Shown in pieces: positions 1-10,373 of a stretch of DNA of 64,000 bases. The DNA is from Kitagawia praeruptora (lineage: Eukaryota; Streptophyta; Magnoliopsida; Apiales; Apiaceae), in the NCBI GenBank assembly GCA_037693485.1, contig CM075345.1, forward strand, positions 91,470,001-91,534,000, given 5' to 3'. Position 1 is the first letter of the stretch. The number at the start of each line of letters is the position of its first letter. The translations under genes and the position numbers were made by a program. Under the pieces are notes generated by a model, which was not told the origin of the DNA, made no database searches, and saw only the letters and a program-made list of their open reading frames with translations.

Positions 1-401
1 GTAATAGCTCTATAAGCTTTTAGAATGCCATAATATTTTAGAGATAAATTCTACAATATTAGTGCACACGCTTGTAGATGTCTTTTAGTCTCGTCATTTT
101 CTTATGGTTCGTTGTTAATCAAATTAATATGGTAAGGGGAGGTCCATGAACTTGCTGTAGGTATAATTCTTACAAATTTAAAACATGAACAAAGGATGTG
201 GTCTCCCTACCTGATTAAGATAACAGTTTAAGGAACACACGTTTGGTGCCTTAAATAATGACAGGCTAAATGATCTTCTTTTCTTTTGTTAATTAAGAGA
301 ATCTTCTTTGTATTAGGTACAAAGACTCTACTCAAACTTTGTTGGTTAGAATTTCTGTTATTTGACCCCATCCATGCATGATATATATATATATATATAT
401 A
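1..401. other. AT-rich sequence without a recognisable gene
   Basis: I see no gene or clear element here. The segment ends in an (AT)n run at about 381-401 that borders the first foldback element. Open frames on the minus strand are short and cross the AT run, so I do not treat them as genes. Confidence 0.5.
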
Positions 402-785
402 TGGGTCACGCTCCAGTGAGAACACCGTTAGTATGAGAACAGTGAGAACACACATATTCACCACATTTCAAGCTATTTTAAAGGGTCTCGCTAGGGTCAC
501 CTTCACAAAAAAGTCTTATAATTCTACCCTATATCCATCCATAAATTTTTTTTTTTTTTAAAAAGTAACAAAATTTTTTTAAAAAAAAACTGCTGCCACG
601 TCATCATTTTTTAAAAAAATAATTTTTTTTAAAACTTTTTTTTTTTGATGAATGGATAGAGGGTAGAATTATAAGACTTTTTTGTATTTGGTGCCCCTAG
701 CGGGACCCTTTAAAATAGCTTGAAATGTGGTGTTCTCATTGTTCTCCAACATATACCTATTCTCACTTGAATCATACCCTATATA
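402..785. mobile_element. Foldback / MITE-like element 1
   Basis: The two halves are imperfect inverted repeats of each other, about 180 bases long, separated by an A/T-rich loop. The outer ends carry repeated GTGAGAACA and GAGAACA words facing inward. The inner arms pair across the words AAGCTATTTTAAAGGGTC and TAGAATTATAAGACTTTTTT. Both sides are bordered by TATATA-type sequence, so the target duplication cannot be separated from the AT run. There is no coding capacity. The layout fits a non-autonomous DNA transposon, possibly MULE-derived, but the family is not proven. Confidence 0.7.
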
Positions 786-1170
786 GGGAGGTGCTCAAAT
801 GAGACCCCTCTTATAATGAGACCCTCCCTTATAATGAATCCCCCTCATATATCATCTAATCTAAAGGGCCCCGCTAGGGGCACCCAATACGAAAAAATCT
901 TATAATTATATTCTCTATTCATTCATCAAAAAAAAATGTTGAATTTTTTTAAAAAAAAATAAATAAAATTGCCGCCACGTCATCAATTTTTTTTTGTAAA
1001 AAAAATTATTTTTTTTAAATTTTTTTTTGATGAATGGATAGAGGATAGAATTTTAAGCCTTTTTCGTATTGGGTGCCCCTGGCGGGACCCTTTAGAAAAC
1101 AAGAAATATGAGGGGGACTCATTATAAGGGAGGGTCTCATTATAAGAGGGGTCTCATTTGAGCAGCCCCC
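786..1170. mobile_element. Foldback / MITE-like element 2
   Basis: Its left end, GGGAGGTGCTCAAATGAGAC, is mirrored at its right end, where the reverse complement reads GGGGGCTGCTCAAATGAGAC. The arms carry repeated TTATAATGAGACC words. The inner arm core, AAAGGG then CCGCTAGGGGCACCCAATAC, is shared with element 1, while the outermost ends differ. It starts immediately after element 1 and is flanked by TATATA on both sides. It has no coding capacity. The inverted repeats are clear by eye. The superfamily is an inference. Confidence 0.75.
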
Positions 1171-1734
1171 TATATATATATTTGTAATAATCTTGACTTT
1201 CCACTCAAACTGTCCTTGTTCATTTAACGATCAGTAGCTACTTTGTTGCTCTCTTTTGGTTAGGAGCCACTGAATTATCTGTTATATATATATATATTAA
1301 ACTTTGGATTAGGATTCAGGACAATAATACATTTATTATGTGGATTTTTGTATGTAAAAATTGATAATAATTGTGTATATCTATTCTAAAAGCTACCTCA
1401 CCTGCATGCCACATGTTAGCTTCATGCTATGTAATTTATATAGCAATATACTGATGGGATAATATGGTCAAATAGACAGCAAATAAGTGATCTAGCTGTG
1501 CTATTTGTAGGCCAAGAGATTACTTGTCTGAATAAGAGAACTTATTCTATAAGACCTTTTGGAGGAATAGACAATGAGCCAATACTTTTGCTGATGATTG
1601 TGCTTAAAAGCAGAATTTAGGTAAAAGTTGATCTTAATAAGAAAGCATAAAACCATGCATTTTGGCACAGTAATAACAATTAAGCCATTAAAAATGGATA
1701 TAACTTTATTACAACATTTCTAATATACTACCAG
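1171..1734. other. Probable intron or intergenic sequence
   Basis: This is AT-rich sequence without long open frames. Its last bases, TTTCTAATATACTACCAG at about 1717-1734, look like a plant branch point and splice acceptor leading into the exon at 1735. I see nothing else of note. Confidence 0.4.
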
Positions 1735-1844
1735 TTGCCTGGATAATAGCACCAAAATTTGCAAGCACAGATGCACACAGATGGATGAGAGCTCTTTACA
1801 ATAGAGTTTACACAAAAGACCCTACATGGAGACTTGTTGGTTTC
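1735..1844 (+). pseudogene. Exon, first part, of a MULE/SWIM-type gene split by Copia-1
   Basis: The frame reads VAWIIAPKFASTDAHRWMRA and continues open to the Copia-1 insertion. It resumes at 34019 with IVDDPLIDISAIR, followed by a GT splice donor at 34057. The PVAW...I pattern, a spacer and a following V-D-D stretch resemble the DDE region of plant MULE-type transposase and SWIM-domain proteins. The aspartates of IVDD may be the second catalytic position. The upstream CAG acceptor and branch-point-like CTAAT support a true exon boundary. The exon is broken by 32 kb of inserted sequence. Whether the gene was a host gene or an old MULE is open. Naming rests on my memory of the family pattern. 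Confidence 0.5.
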
Positions 1845-2376
1845 TGTTAAATATAATTGATGTGAATAATGTCAGTGTTTAAGTGTTACAGAGATTCATC
1901 AGAGTTTAACTGGAAGCTGGAAGCGATCAAAGTTTAATTAAACTCTGACGGTTGGAAGCTCGACAAAGTTTGATAAACTCTGTCAGGAGGAAGCATCTAC
2001 TGGTCATCAGACTTTGAAGAATTATTGAAGATAATTTTGGAAGCGATATCTTTGAAGATTGGATAGCTGTGAAAGAGATCTTGTTGACTAAGAAGACGTG
2101 TAACAATCATGATTGATAACAATTGTATAGCTGATTTATAGGAGTATCAATTATCGATTGTATCGTAGCTGTATATCTTTATAAATACAGTTAGGTTAAC
2201 CCTAGAAGGGTATTGTGCAACGTATTATCATTCATTGTAACCTAAGCAGCTCTCTGTGATATTTTACATCACTGAGAGAGGAGTTTTTAATTCCAAATAG
2301 TTTTTGATTGTTCGAACGTGTCTTACTTGTTATTCTCTCATACAAACTTGATTATAATTGTGTATTCGGCCTAACA
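1845..2376 (+). repeat. Copia-1 5' LTR
   Basis: It begins TGTTAAATATA and ends CGGCCTAACA, right before the primer site. It is 532 bp, the same length as the 3' LTR. It contains three inverted or direct copies of the AAACTCTG word and a TATA-type box. Confidence 0.95.
2180..2187 (+). promoter_or_regulatory. TATA box of Copia-1 LTR
   Basis: TATAAATA lies about 200 bases before the LTR end, in the usual place for the pol II promoter of a copia LTR. The same box is conserved in the 3' LTR at 33817-33824. This is inferred from motif and position. Confidence 0.5.
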
Positions 2377-2378
2377 AG

Positions 2379-2390
2379 TGGTATCAGAGC
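2379..2390 (+). other. Copia-1 primer-binding site
   Basis: TGGTATCAGAGC starts two bases after the LTR. It is the standard plant copia primer site, complementary to the 3' end of initiator tRNA-Met. It would prime minus-strand DNA synthesis. Confidence 0.92.
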
Positions 2391-2438
2391 TAATCTGTTA
2401 CTTTAATACGGTTAAAGATCCACACAGAATTATAATCA

Positions 2439-4366
2439 ATGGCAAAGATTCCTCCTCCATCAGGTTCAAATTCTGAGAAGGCTCCTACAACTGTGAGTCG
2501 TTATGAGACAATTAGGGTTCCTATTCTCAGGCCAGCAGATTATGCAATCTGGAAGGTGAAGATGACTATGTTTCTAGAGGCTACAGATCCAGAATATCTT
2601 GACAGAATTTATGAAGGTCCTCATAAGCCTACAAAGCTATCTGTTGCTACTGCTGGTCAAGAAGCTAAATTAGTTCCAAAGGAGAAGAAAGATCTGACTC
2701 CTGAGGATATTTCATCTATTGCCAAGGATGCAAAGGTTAGACATCTACTTTATAGTGCCTTAGATAATGTTATGTCTAACAAAGTGATTAATTGCACAAC
2801 TACCAAAGAAATCTGGGATGCCCTTGAAGTTAGATGTCAAGGAACTATTGCTATCAAGAAGAATAGAAGGAACATACTCACACAGGAGTATGAACATTTT
2901 GAGGCTAAATCTGTAGAAACCATGACAGAAACATTTGACAGATTCTGTAAGCTGCTCAATGATTTGTCATATGTAAATAAGGAGTATGATCTAGAAGACT
3001 CAAATCTCAAATTTCTTCTTGCTCTACCTGAAAAGTGGGATGTGAAGACAACCACTATCAGAGACAATTATGATCTTGCTGATACTGAGATTGATGAAAT
3101 CTATGGGCTGCTCAAAACTTATGAACTGGAATTAGAGCAGAGAAACAGGAGATCAAGCAAGAAGACAAAGTCTGTTGCTCTTAAGGTTGAAGAGAAATCC
3201 TTGAAGAAGGAAGCATCAAGGAAGAAAGCTAAGGGAAAAGCTTTGGTCATACACTCTGAGAATGAGTCATCAAATTTTGATGTTGACTCAAACACTGATG
3301 AATCATCTGACTCTGAGGATGATGAAGAAGAAATGTTGCAAATGGCTGTTTTGATGGATAAGACCTTCAAGAAGATGGTTTTCAAGAACTTCAAGAAGGG
3401 AAAAAGATTCTCTAAGAAAGATTCAAACTCTGACAGAAAGAGTTCAGAAAGTCTGAGAAGAAGGATACCAAATCTGGGAAGAAAGACAAGTCTGAGATTC
3501 AATGCTACAAGTGTAAGGAGATGGGTCACTATGCTCCTGAGTGCAAGAAGGGTAAAACTGAAAAAGCACTCATCACAAGAGGCAGATTTTAGGCAGACAC
3601 TTCAGACTCAGATGAGGATGTCAACTATGCTCTCATGGCTTCTATTGAGAATGAATCTGAAGATTCTGAAAACAAGGTACCCTTAACTACCTATGCTTAT
3701 AATACTGATAATATATCTGAATTGAGAATTTATCTTAAGGCATTGCATATCAGTTATAGGGATCAGACTTTAGAGAATGAGAGAATCAAATCTGAGAATT
3801 CTGAACTTAAAGAAAGAAACAAAATTGTTGAAGAGAAACTTGTTAACATGCAACAAGTTCAGAAATAAAGAGATGATGCTGTTTATCTAGAACAGGAGTT
3901 GCTAGGAAGATATAAGCAACTAGAATCTGAATTGGAGAAGGCAAATCACATAATTAAGACTTGGACTCATTCTGGAAAAGACACTCAAGAGGTTTTTCAG
4001 TCAGACACAGTCGGTTTAGGTTATTGTGAGGAAGATGAACTTAGGTTTCAAAATCAAGTCAAAATTAGAACACATCTTCCATCTAGAAAATTTGTAACTG
4101 GAACAAGTGGAACAAGTGAACCTAAGTCTGAAATTGAAAAAGAAGCTGTTAAGGAAGAACCATTAAAAACTTGTGTTAAACAGATCAATATTGGTTCAAT
4201 GACAGATAAACAACTCAAGCATACGCTTAAAGAGTTAAAATCTGTTACGAAAGAGAAAGTGTCTAGGAAGAATAGAAATGGAAAAGAAGGTATTACTATA
4301 AGTAATTATCCAATGCTTGCTACTTTTGCTCCAAGAAAGACATGTCATAACTGTGGTAGTACTAAT
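2439..4366 (+). pseudogene. Copia-1 gag, interrupted
   Basis: Gag forms the nucleocapsid that packages the RNA. The frame opens at ATG 2439, 49 bases after the primer site. It has the copia gag pattern (YAIWKVKM near residue 36, then an EIWDALE segment and LPEKWDVKTTTIRD). A K/S-rich and acidic stretch follows. A frameshift near 3450 moves the reading to another frame. That frame holds the first CCHC zinc knuckle at 3503-3544 (CYKCKEMGHYAPEC). In-frame stops lie near 3588 and 3866. A glutamate- and lysine-rich, coiled-coil-like part follows. The second knuckle begins with CHNCGSTN at the very end and is cut by Gypsy-1. Confidence 0.88.
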
Positions 4367-6008
4367 TGATAAGTGGATTTATATCCACTTGGAGCGTTCC
4401 ATATCGGCTTAAATTGATTGACTTGGTCTCAAGTTTGTTGTATTTTTTATGTGTTTTGTGTAGTTGTGCAGGGTTGTAGCTATCGGTTAGTGTTGGTGTT
4501 TCTAATCGTTATTAGAGTGGAATTAAGCATTGGAATGAAGATTGGACACTTGTGTTATGCTACCAAGGAGTTACATGTGTCATGGTACTGAGGATGTTAG
4601 CTAATGCAAAAGAAACGGAGGAGAAAGGAGCAAATTGTGTAAAATTCGGATGGTTGCGCAGTCTTCATTGTTTTGGCCATATCTGGAGTTCTATAAGTCC
4701 GTTTGAGGCCCGTAAGCTGTCCACGCGAAGCTTGGGGAATTTTCTTGAAGTTTGAAGCAAAATCAAAATTCCAGCAGAATGGCACCACGCAGACTGCGCC
4801 AATTTCAGGCAGACTGCGCCAGAACAGAAGCTGAAATGCAGAATGAGGTCGAGCAGTCTGCGCCAAATCTCGAGCAGTCTGAGCCGCGGCACGCTGAAAA
4901 TTACAGAACTGCCATTTTTCGATCTCAAATTGTATTTAAACAGTTTTTGGTACCCAAATCTATTTCTAATTGTATTCTAGGTTGTTTTTCTTGCTGGGCA
5001 AGATATATAGGCTTATAAAAACACATCTTAGCTTTGTAATTTGTATCGCTTATTATTATAACATAGCTTAGATCTACAAGGGAGAAAAGGAGAGAAGGAT
5101 TCAACGCTCGTGACAAGCAACGGATCTAGATCTACTTTATCCTTTGTGTTGTTCTGGATTCTAGATTTGTTTTCTCAACTCTTTATTTTATTAATATAAT
5201 TGCTTCTTTCTTCCATATCTTGTTTATTATCATGTTTTCATCAAATCCCATGACGATGAACGGTTCAATTATGAGCTAATCGTTGTCATGGGATTCTAAC
5301 GGATTTATTTATGGAACTTAGTGTCTTGATGCTTTAAAGATCTGTGTGTGGTGTATAATTGATATCCTCGTATGGTTAATCTTAATGCTTTTAGATGCGT
5401 AGCTAACATCTAAATTGAATTGTTAATCTTTTGCTAAACGAGAGTGGATCTTGAGATTTAGAACTTGCCATGCTAGCATAGGATAGGTTGATGTTTTAAC
5501 ATCATGATTTGTGGCATGATTAGAGATAATATGCGACCCTATGTGATCTAAGTGGATAACTTGTGCTTAAACCTTTATGTTTTCAAATTCTATAGAGATA
5601 TAGGGTCTAAACATTGTGGATGCATGTGTAGTTTGGTACTAGTATACCGAGAGGTAACTTTTAATTGTTTCGTGTTATTCGATCAGATATCAAAACCATT
5701 GCACATAGTGATTAAAGGCGTCAGATCTAAGTGAAGTAGATAATGAAGCTAGAGTCCCATGTTTTTATTCTCATAAGTAATTCGATTTCTATTCTTATTA
5801 GTTAATTTAATTCTTAGTTTTATAATTTGCATCATAGTTTAATTTAGTTAATCAACCCCAATTTGTTAATTGTCTTAGCAGTGAATTAAAACCATACATT
5901 GTTGCATAGGTACTAAATTGAAGTAAAAAACTGATCTCTGTGGGAACGAACTTGACTTATATCTATATTACTTGTGACCACGTGCGCTTGCGTGATTTTG
6001 TGTTAACA
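4367..6008 (+). repeat. Gypsy-1 5' LTR
   Basis: It is 1642 bp, TGATAAG...GTTAACA. It carries several copies of the CTGCGCC word around 4790-4870 and a TATA box near 5014. It lacks about 31 bp present in the 3' LTR at about 15625-15655. Confidence 0.93.
5014..5021 (+). promoter_or_regulatory. TATA box of Gypsy-1 LTR
   Basis: TATAAAAA is followed by CACATC and a purine-rich leader (about 5080). It is conserved in the 3' LTR near 11023. It is called from motif only. Confidence 0.45.
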
Positions 6009-6014
6009 AGTTTT

Positions 6015-6032
6015 TGGCGCCGTTGTCGGGGA
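6015..6032 (+). other. Gypsy-1 primer-binding site (tRNA-Asp type)
   Basis: TGGCGCCGTTGTCGGGGA lies six bases after the LTR. It matches the Athila/Tat primer site complementary to tRNA-Asp with one apparent mismatch (T for C). Confidence 0.88.
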
Positions 6033-6148
6033 TCATCGGTGTTTTATTTTTGGTTTATGTGCTTGTCAATAGTGGTCGTTAGCCTTCACTGACTCGGATT
6101 CTTACTTTGTTTGTTTGTTTCGTGGTGTTTGCAGGTACTTAGGTTTGT

Positions 6149-7955
6149 ATGCAAACACGTTCGCAAGCTCGTTTACAAAAACTGGCAAAAGACGATCTTG
6201 TAGAGAATAAAGAGAATAAGCACGAGGAAGCTGAAACTACAGTCAAAATGGCATATGCAGCAGCAGCTAAGGCTTTGAAGGAGTATTCTCAGCCGAAGAT
6301 CAATGATATCCAGTCTAGTATTATCAGGCCAGCTATTGCAGCTAATACTTTCGAGATCAAGCCGGGCACTATTCAGATGCTACAGAATTCGGTTCAGTTT
6401 GGGGGTGCTCATACGGAGGATCCTAACATGCATATTCGGGACTTTATCGAGATCTGTGATACTTTCAAGTTCAATGGTGTTTCGGATGATGCTATCAAGT
6501 TGAGGCTTTTCCCATTCTCTTTGAAGGATAAGGCCAAGGGCTGGTTACACTCTCTACCACCTGGTTCCATTACTACATGGGAGGATCTTGCTCAGAAGTT
6601 TCTCACTAAATTCTTCCCTATGGCGAAAACTGCAGCAATAAGGAACCAGCTAACACAGTTTCAGCAGCAATCTAGAGAGTCGTTGTGTGAGGCTTGGGAG
6701 CGATATAAGGAGATGCTTCGTAGGTGTCCACATCATGGCATGCCTGACTGGATTGTTATCAACAATTTCTATAATGGGTTGGGAGCACAATCTAGAGCTA
6801 TGCTAGATGTAGCATCAGGAGGAGCTCTGTGGGCTAAGAGCTATGATGAAGCTTATGAACTTATTGAGACAATGGCTGCTAATGAATATCAGAATCCAAC
6901 CCAGAGGCTTTCTCAAGGCAAGGTAGCAGGTTTGTTTGAGGTGGATACAGCTTCAGCTATTGCAGCTCAGTTGAAGGCTTTGACAATGAAGGTGGATTCG
7001 CTTGCAAATTATGGAGTTCAGCAGGTGGCTAGTGTTTGTGAGTTATGTGCGGGCGCACATGAGACCAATCAGTGTGCTATCTCTTCTGAATCAGCACAGT
7101 TTGTGAGTAATTTCCAGAGACCTGCTATACTAGTTCCAGCTACTTATAATCCTAGCAACAGGAATCATCCCAATTTCAGCTGGAGTAACAATCAAGGAGT
7201 TCAACAACCTTATCAGCAGCAGTTTCAGGGACAGCAAGCAAAGCCATTCAATCAAGTCTATCAACAGCCTTTTGCTTCGAGGGTACCAAATCAACCTCCT
7301 GGATTTCAGCAACAACAGCCCCAGATTCATGCGGGGAAAACTTCTAATGAAAAATCAGAGATGGATGATTTGAGGATGATGGTGAAGAATCTGCAAGCTT
7401 CTCAAAAGATCTTGGAGAGCCAGGTGGGACAGATTGCAAGTGCTTTATTTAGTAGGCCACAAGGAACTCTTCCTAGCGATACGGAGGTCAATCCAGGTAG
7501 AAGGGAAAGCAAAGAACAGGTCAATGCAATTACTTTGAGATCTGGAAAAGTCACGAGTGATCCTAAATCAGCAACTGAAGAAGATGTTCAGAATCGGCAG
7601 GTTGAAAAATCTGCAGTGCCAGTAATTGAGAAATCTGATTTAGTGGCTGATCAGCTTAATGGTGAGAAGAGCAAGAAACCTGTTGAAAAGTCTACTCCGG
7701 AGCAATCTTCAAAGAATAATCAGATCTATCCACCTCCTCCATATCCTGGACGTTTGCAGAAAAGTCAAGAGAAACAGTTTCAGAAGTTTATGGATGTCTT
7801 CAAGAAATTGTCCATTAACATTCCTTTTGTTGAAGCATTGGAGCAGATGCCGAGATATGCAAGGTTCATGAAGGATATTTTGTCACGGAAGAGAAGGTTG
7901 GAAGATTTTGAAACAGTGGCATTGACGGAGGAGTGTAGTGCCGTTCTGCAACGAA
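6149..7955 (+). pseudogene. Gypsy-1 gag
   Basis: This is the capsid protein of an Athila-like element. It starts MQTRSQARLQKLAKDDL at an ATG 117 bases after the primer site. The retrotransposon-gag core includes FPFSLKDKAKGWLHSLPPGS, then TWEDLAQKFLTKFFP and ESLCEAWERYKEML. A cysteine motif CELCAGAHETNQC (about 7038) acts as a degenerate zinc knuckle. A Q-, P- and N-rich region follows, and then the conserved YPPPPYPGRLQKSQEKQF linker. A one-base deletion near 7952 shifts the frame, so the translated tail to 8164 is not the true protein. Confidence 0.9.
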
Positions 7956-8847
7956 GTTGCCACCTAAGCTTAAAGATCCGGGAAGTTTCACCATTCCTTG
8001 TACTATTGGCAACCTTTCTTTCAAGAAGTGTTCATGTGATTTGGGAGCTAGTATTAATCTCATGCCCTTGTCTGTTTTCCAGCAACTTGGTTTACCGGAG
8101 CCAAAGCCAACCAACATCTCTTTGTAGTTGGCTGATCGATCTATCACTTATCCGAGGGGTATAGTGGAGGATGTCTTGGTGAAGGTTGATAAGCTCATCT
8201 TCCCAGCTGATTTTGTTATCTTAGATTTCGAAGAAGACAAGAAAATTCCCATAATCTTGGGAAGGCCTATCCTAGCTACGTGTCGTACTTTGATCGATGT
8301 GCAAAAAGGAGAGCTTACAATGAGGGTGCAAGATCAGAATGTCACCTTTAATGTGTTCAAGGCCATGAAATTTCCGACAGAGGATGAAGAATGTTGCAGT
8401 GTGGAAATGGTTGATACGGATCAGAGGAAGAAGTGTGATCAGTTGTTGAGCGAAAAGTCGGACACACAAATGCTAAAGCATCACGTCAGTGAGTCCATTG
8501 ACAGTTCTTCAATACGAGATCTCTCGAATGTCAAGCTTGGAAAACTTCCATCCCATTTAAGGTATGTCCTTTTGAATGATGAGTTAGTGATTTTTGAAGA
8601 GGGTCACGATAATGTATTAAGAAGGTGGATCATGGATGATGAGGTAGAAGAGTGTTCTTATCAATCACTTGTGAAGCATAAACACCCGAGAGGTGTGACG
8701 AAGAAAAAGAAAAAGTTAATTGGAGGAAGAGGCAAAGTGAAGTTTGATTTAGAAAAGATGTGGGAAGATAGCAAGAAGGTTGTCAGACAATGGGTGAATG
8801 GTCCTTCTCCTAAGGACAAGTCGAATGCAATCTTCGAGCCACCATGA
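7956..8847 (+). pseudogene. Gypsy-1 aspartic protease
   Basis: After the frameshift near 7952 the correct frame holds CDLGASINLMPLSVF at about 8035-8080, the active-site motif of Athila-type proteases (DLGA in place of DTGA). A TAG near 8126 interrupts the frame. The open part from 8128 contains PRGIVEDVLVKVDKLIFPAD and IPIILGRPILAT, the flap and second hydrophobic motif. It ends at 8847 with a basic tail. No polymerase follows. Confidence 0.85.
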
Positions 8848-10360
8848 TTTGCATCATATGTGTCCGGCTAAATGACATTAACGACAGCGCTTCGTGGGAG
8901 GCAACCCATGTGTTTCGACAATTAGGTATGTTTTCTACTATCCCTTGTATTACCTTCCATTCAATGGGGACATTGAATATTTTAAGTTTGGGGGTGGTTT
9001 AGGGATGAGTATTGTATATGTAGTATTAGTGTCTCATTGTGTTCATGTAGGATATCATGCTTTGTATATTAGTCATAATTCATGCATATATTTGTTCGTA
9101 TTATTTATGTTTGTTTCATATAGGACATTCTGTTATTTTTGTTTGTTTTACCATGTGAGTTCATTTTAGTTGCATTTTCATGGCATGCATTTTTCATGAT
9201 TCCTTAGGACGAGCTGATTCTGATTGATAGGTGGATGTTGATTTGGGTGTGATGATGATAAGTAGAGGGCTGATTTATAGTTTCTATGAAATTGACTTGC
9301 ATGTTACGGGAACAAAATTAATTACACAGTCTCATTGGGGTGCTTTTGGGCTAGGTTAGGGTCATGCATGTTGGATGTTTTGAGATTTAATCACTTGTTT
9401 ATATTTAGAATTTTCGTTATTCCCTTTATAGCGTAGGAACATTAAAGTCTAAGTTTGGGAGAAAACAGGAATTTCATGCTAGTTGTTAATAATTGTCAAT
9501 AATGGCTAGTAGCCGGCTCATATTTATATGAGTAGTCTAGGGTTGGAAATGAGAAAGACTCATTCCAGATTGCATGAAAAAAAAAATGAAAATAAAACCA
9601 GAAAAGAAGGGAAAAAAAATTGAAAAAAAAAGTCAATAAGTTATTTGTTTATATGCAAAATTAACCAGGGTGAGCTCTTTAATACTCGAGTAATTAAGTC
9701 TGAGGGGACTTAGTCCTAGTAACCTAAAGCCTTGTGGTTTGGGATTGCTGACCTAACACTCGCTACATGGGTATTATTGTATAAGCCTTTTGGGGTCTCA
9801 TTCATTGCACGGTTAAATAAGCATGTGTATTGTATATAGTATTATGTGTCATAGTAATAAAGCATGAATTGCTGTCTACCTTGGATAAGGGTGGAGGTGT
9901 TCCTAGGTTATGGAGTGTCTACAGTCTATTCTGTTTATAAACCTGTGATTGTCTTGACGGAAAGCAAGTATGATTTTTGACCTAGTTTTGGGAGTATTTC
10001 TGATGAGCATTGCACACACGCACGTTTTTGTTCATGTATTTGTTAGTGTACGGGGACTTAGTCGAGCTCTGCTTGGATTTGTTGCATTCTTCGAGATATT
10101 TGCTTGTTAGTTGGTTTTGGCGAGTTTGAAGGGGATCTTGCATATTCATATTAGTTGCATTCATGCATTGTATTGCATTAGGTTAAATGGATTTTGTGGG
10201 TACATTCAATATAGGCCCTCACGAGACCTTACTCGTCCACTAGGGCTGCCTAGGGGTTTAAAGGGCTTGTTGCATATGCTAAATGCAACCGTGATCACCT
10301 ACGGAAGTGGTACTAATTATTTAGTGTTAGTTGTTTATGCTTGAGGACAAGCATTGGTTT
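8848..10360 (+). other. Gypsy-1 non-coding 3' region
   Basis: About 1.5 kb lies here without a supportable gene where pol would be. It starts with AGCGCTTCGTGGGAGGCAAC near 8886. The same sequence follows gag-protease in Gypsy-2. A purine tract, AAGTTTGGGGGTGG at about 8984, duplicates the one before the 3' LTR. A-rich sequence lies at about 9577-9635. Confidence 0.7.
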
Positions 10361-10373
10361 AAGTTTGGGGGTG
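10361..10373 (+). other. Gypsy-1 polypurine tract
   Basis: AAGTTTGGGGGTG ends right at the 3' LTR start and would prime plus-strand DNA. Confidence 0.82.

Noticed and set aside
228..464. 78-codon minus-strand frame near the start
   Set aside because: It crosses the (AT)n run and enters the foldback element. It has no domain or conserved composition.
4552..5116. Small frames within the Gypsy-1 LTR (also at 10559-11124)
   Set aside because: They lie inside LTR sequence, are repeated with the LTR and have no recognisable motif.
7130..8147. Frames antisense or out of phase to Gypsy-1 gag-protease
   Set aside because: They are shadows of the gag-protease reading frame, and the frame on the plus strand has the conserved motifs.
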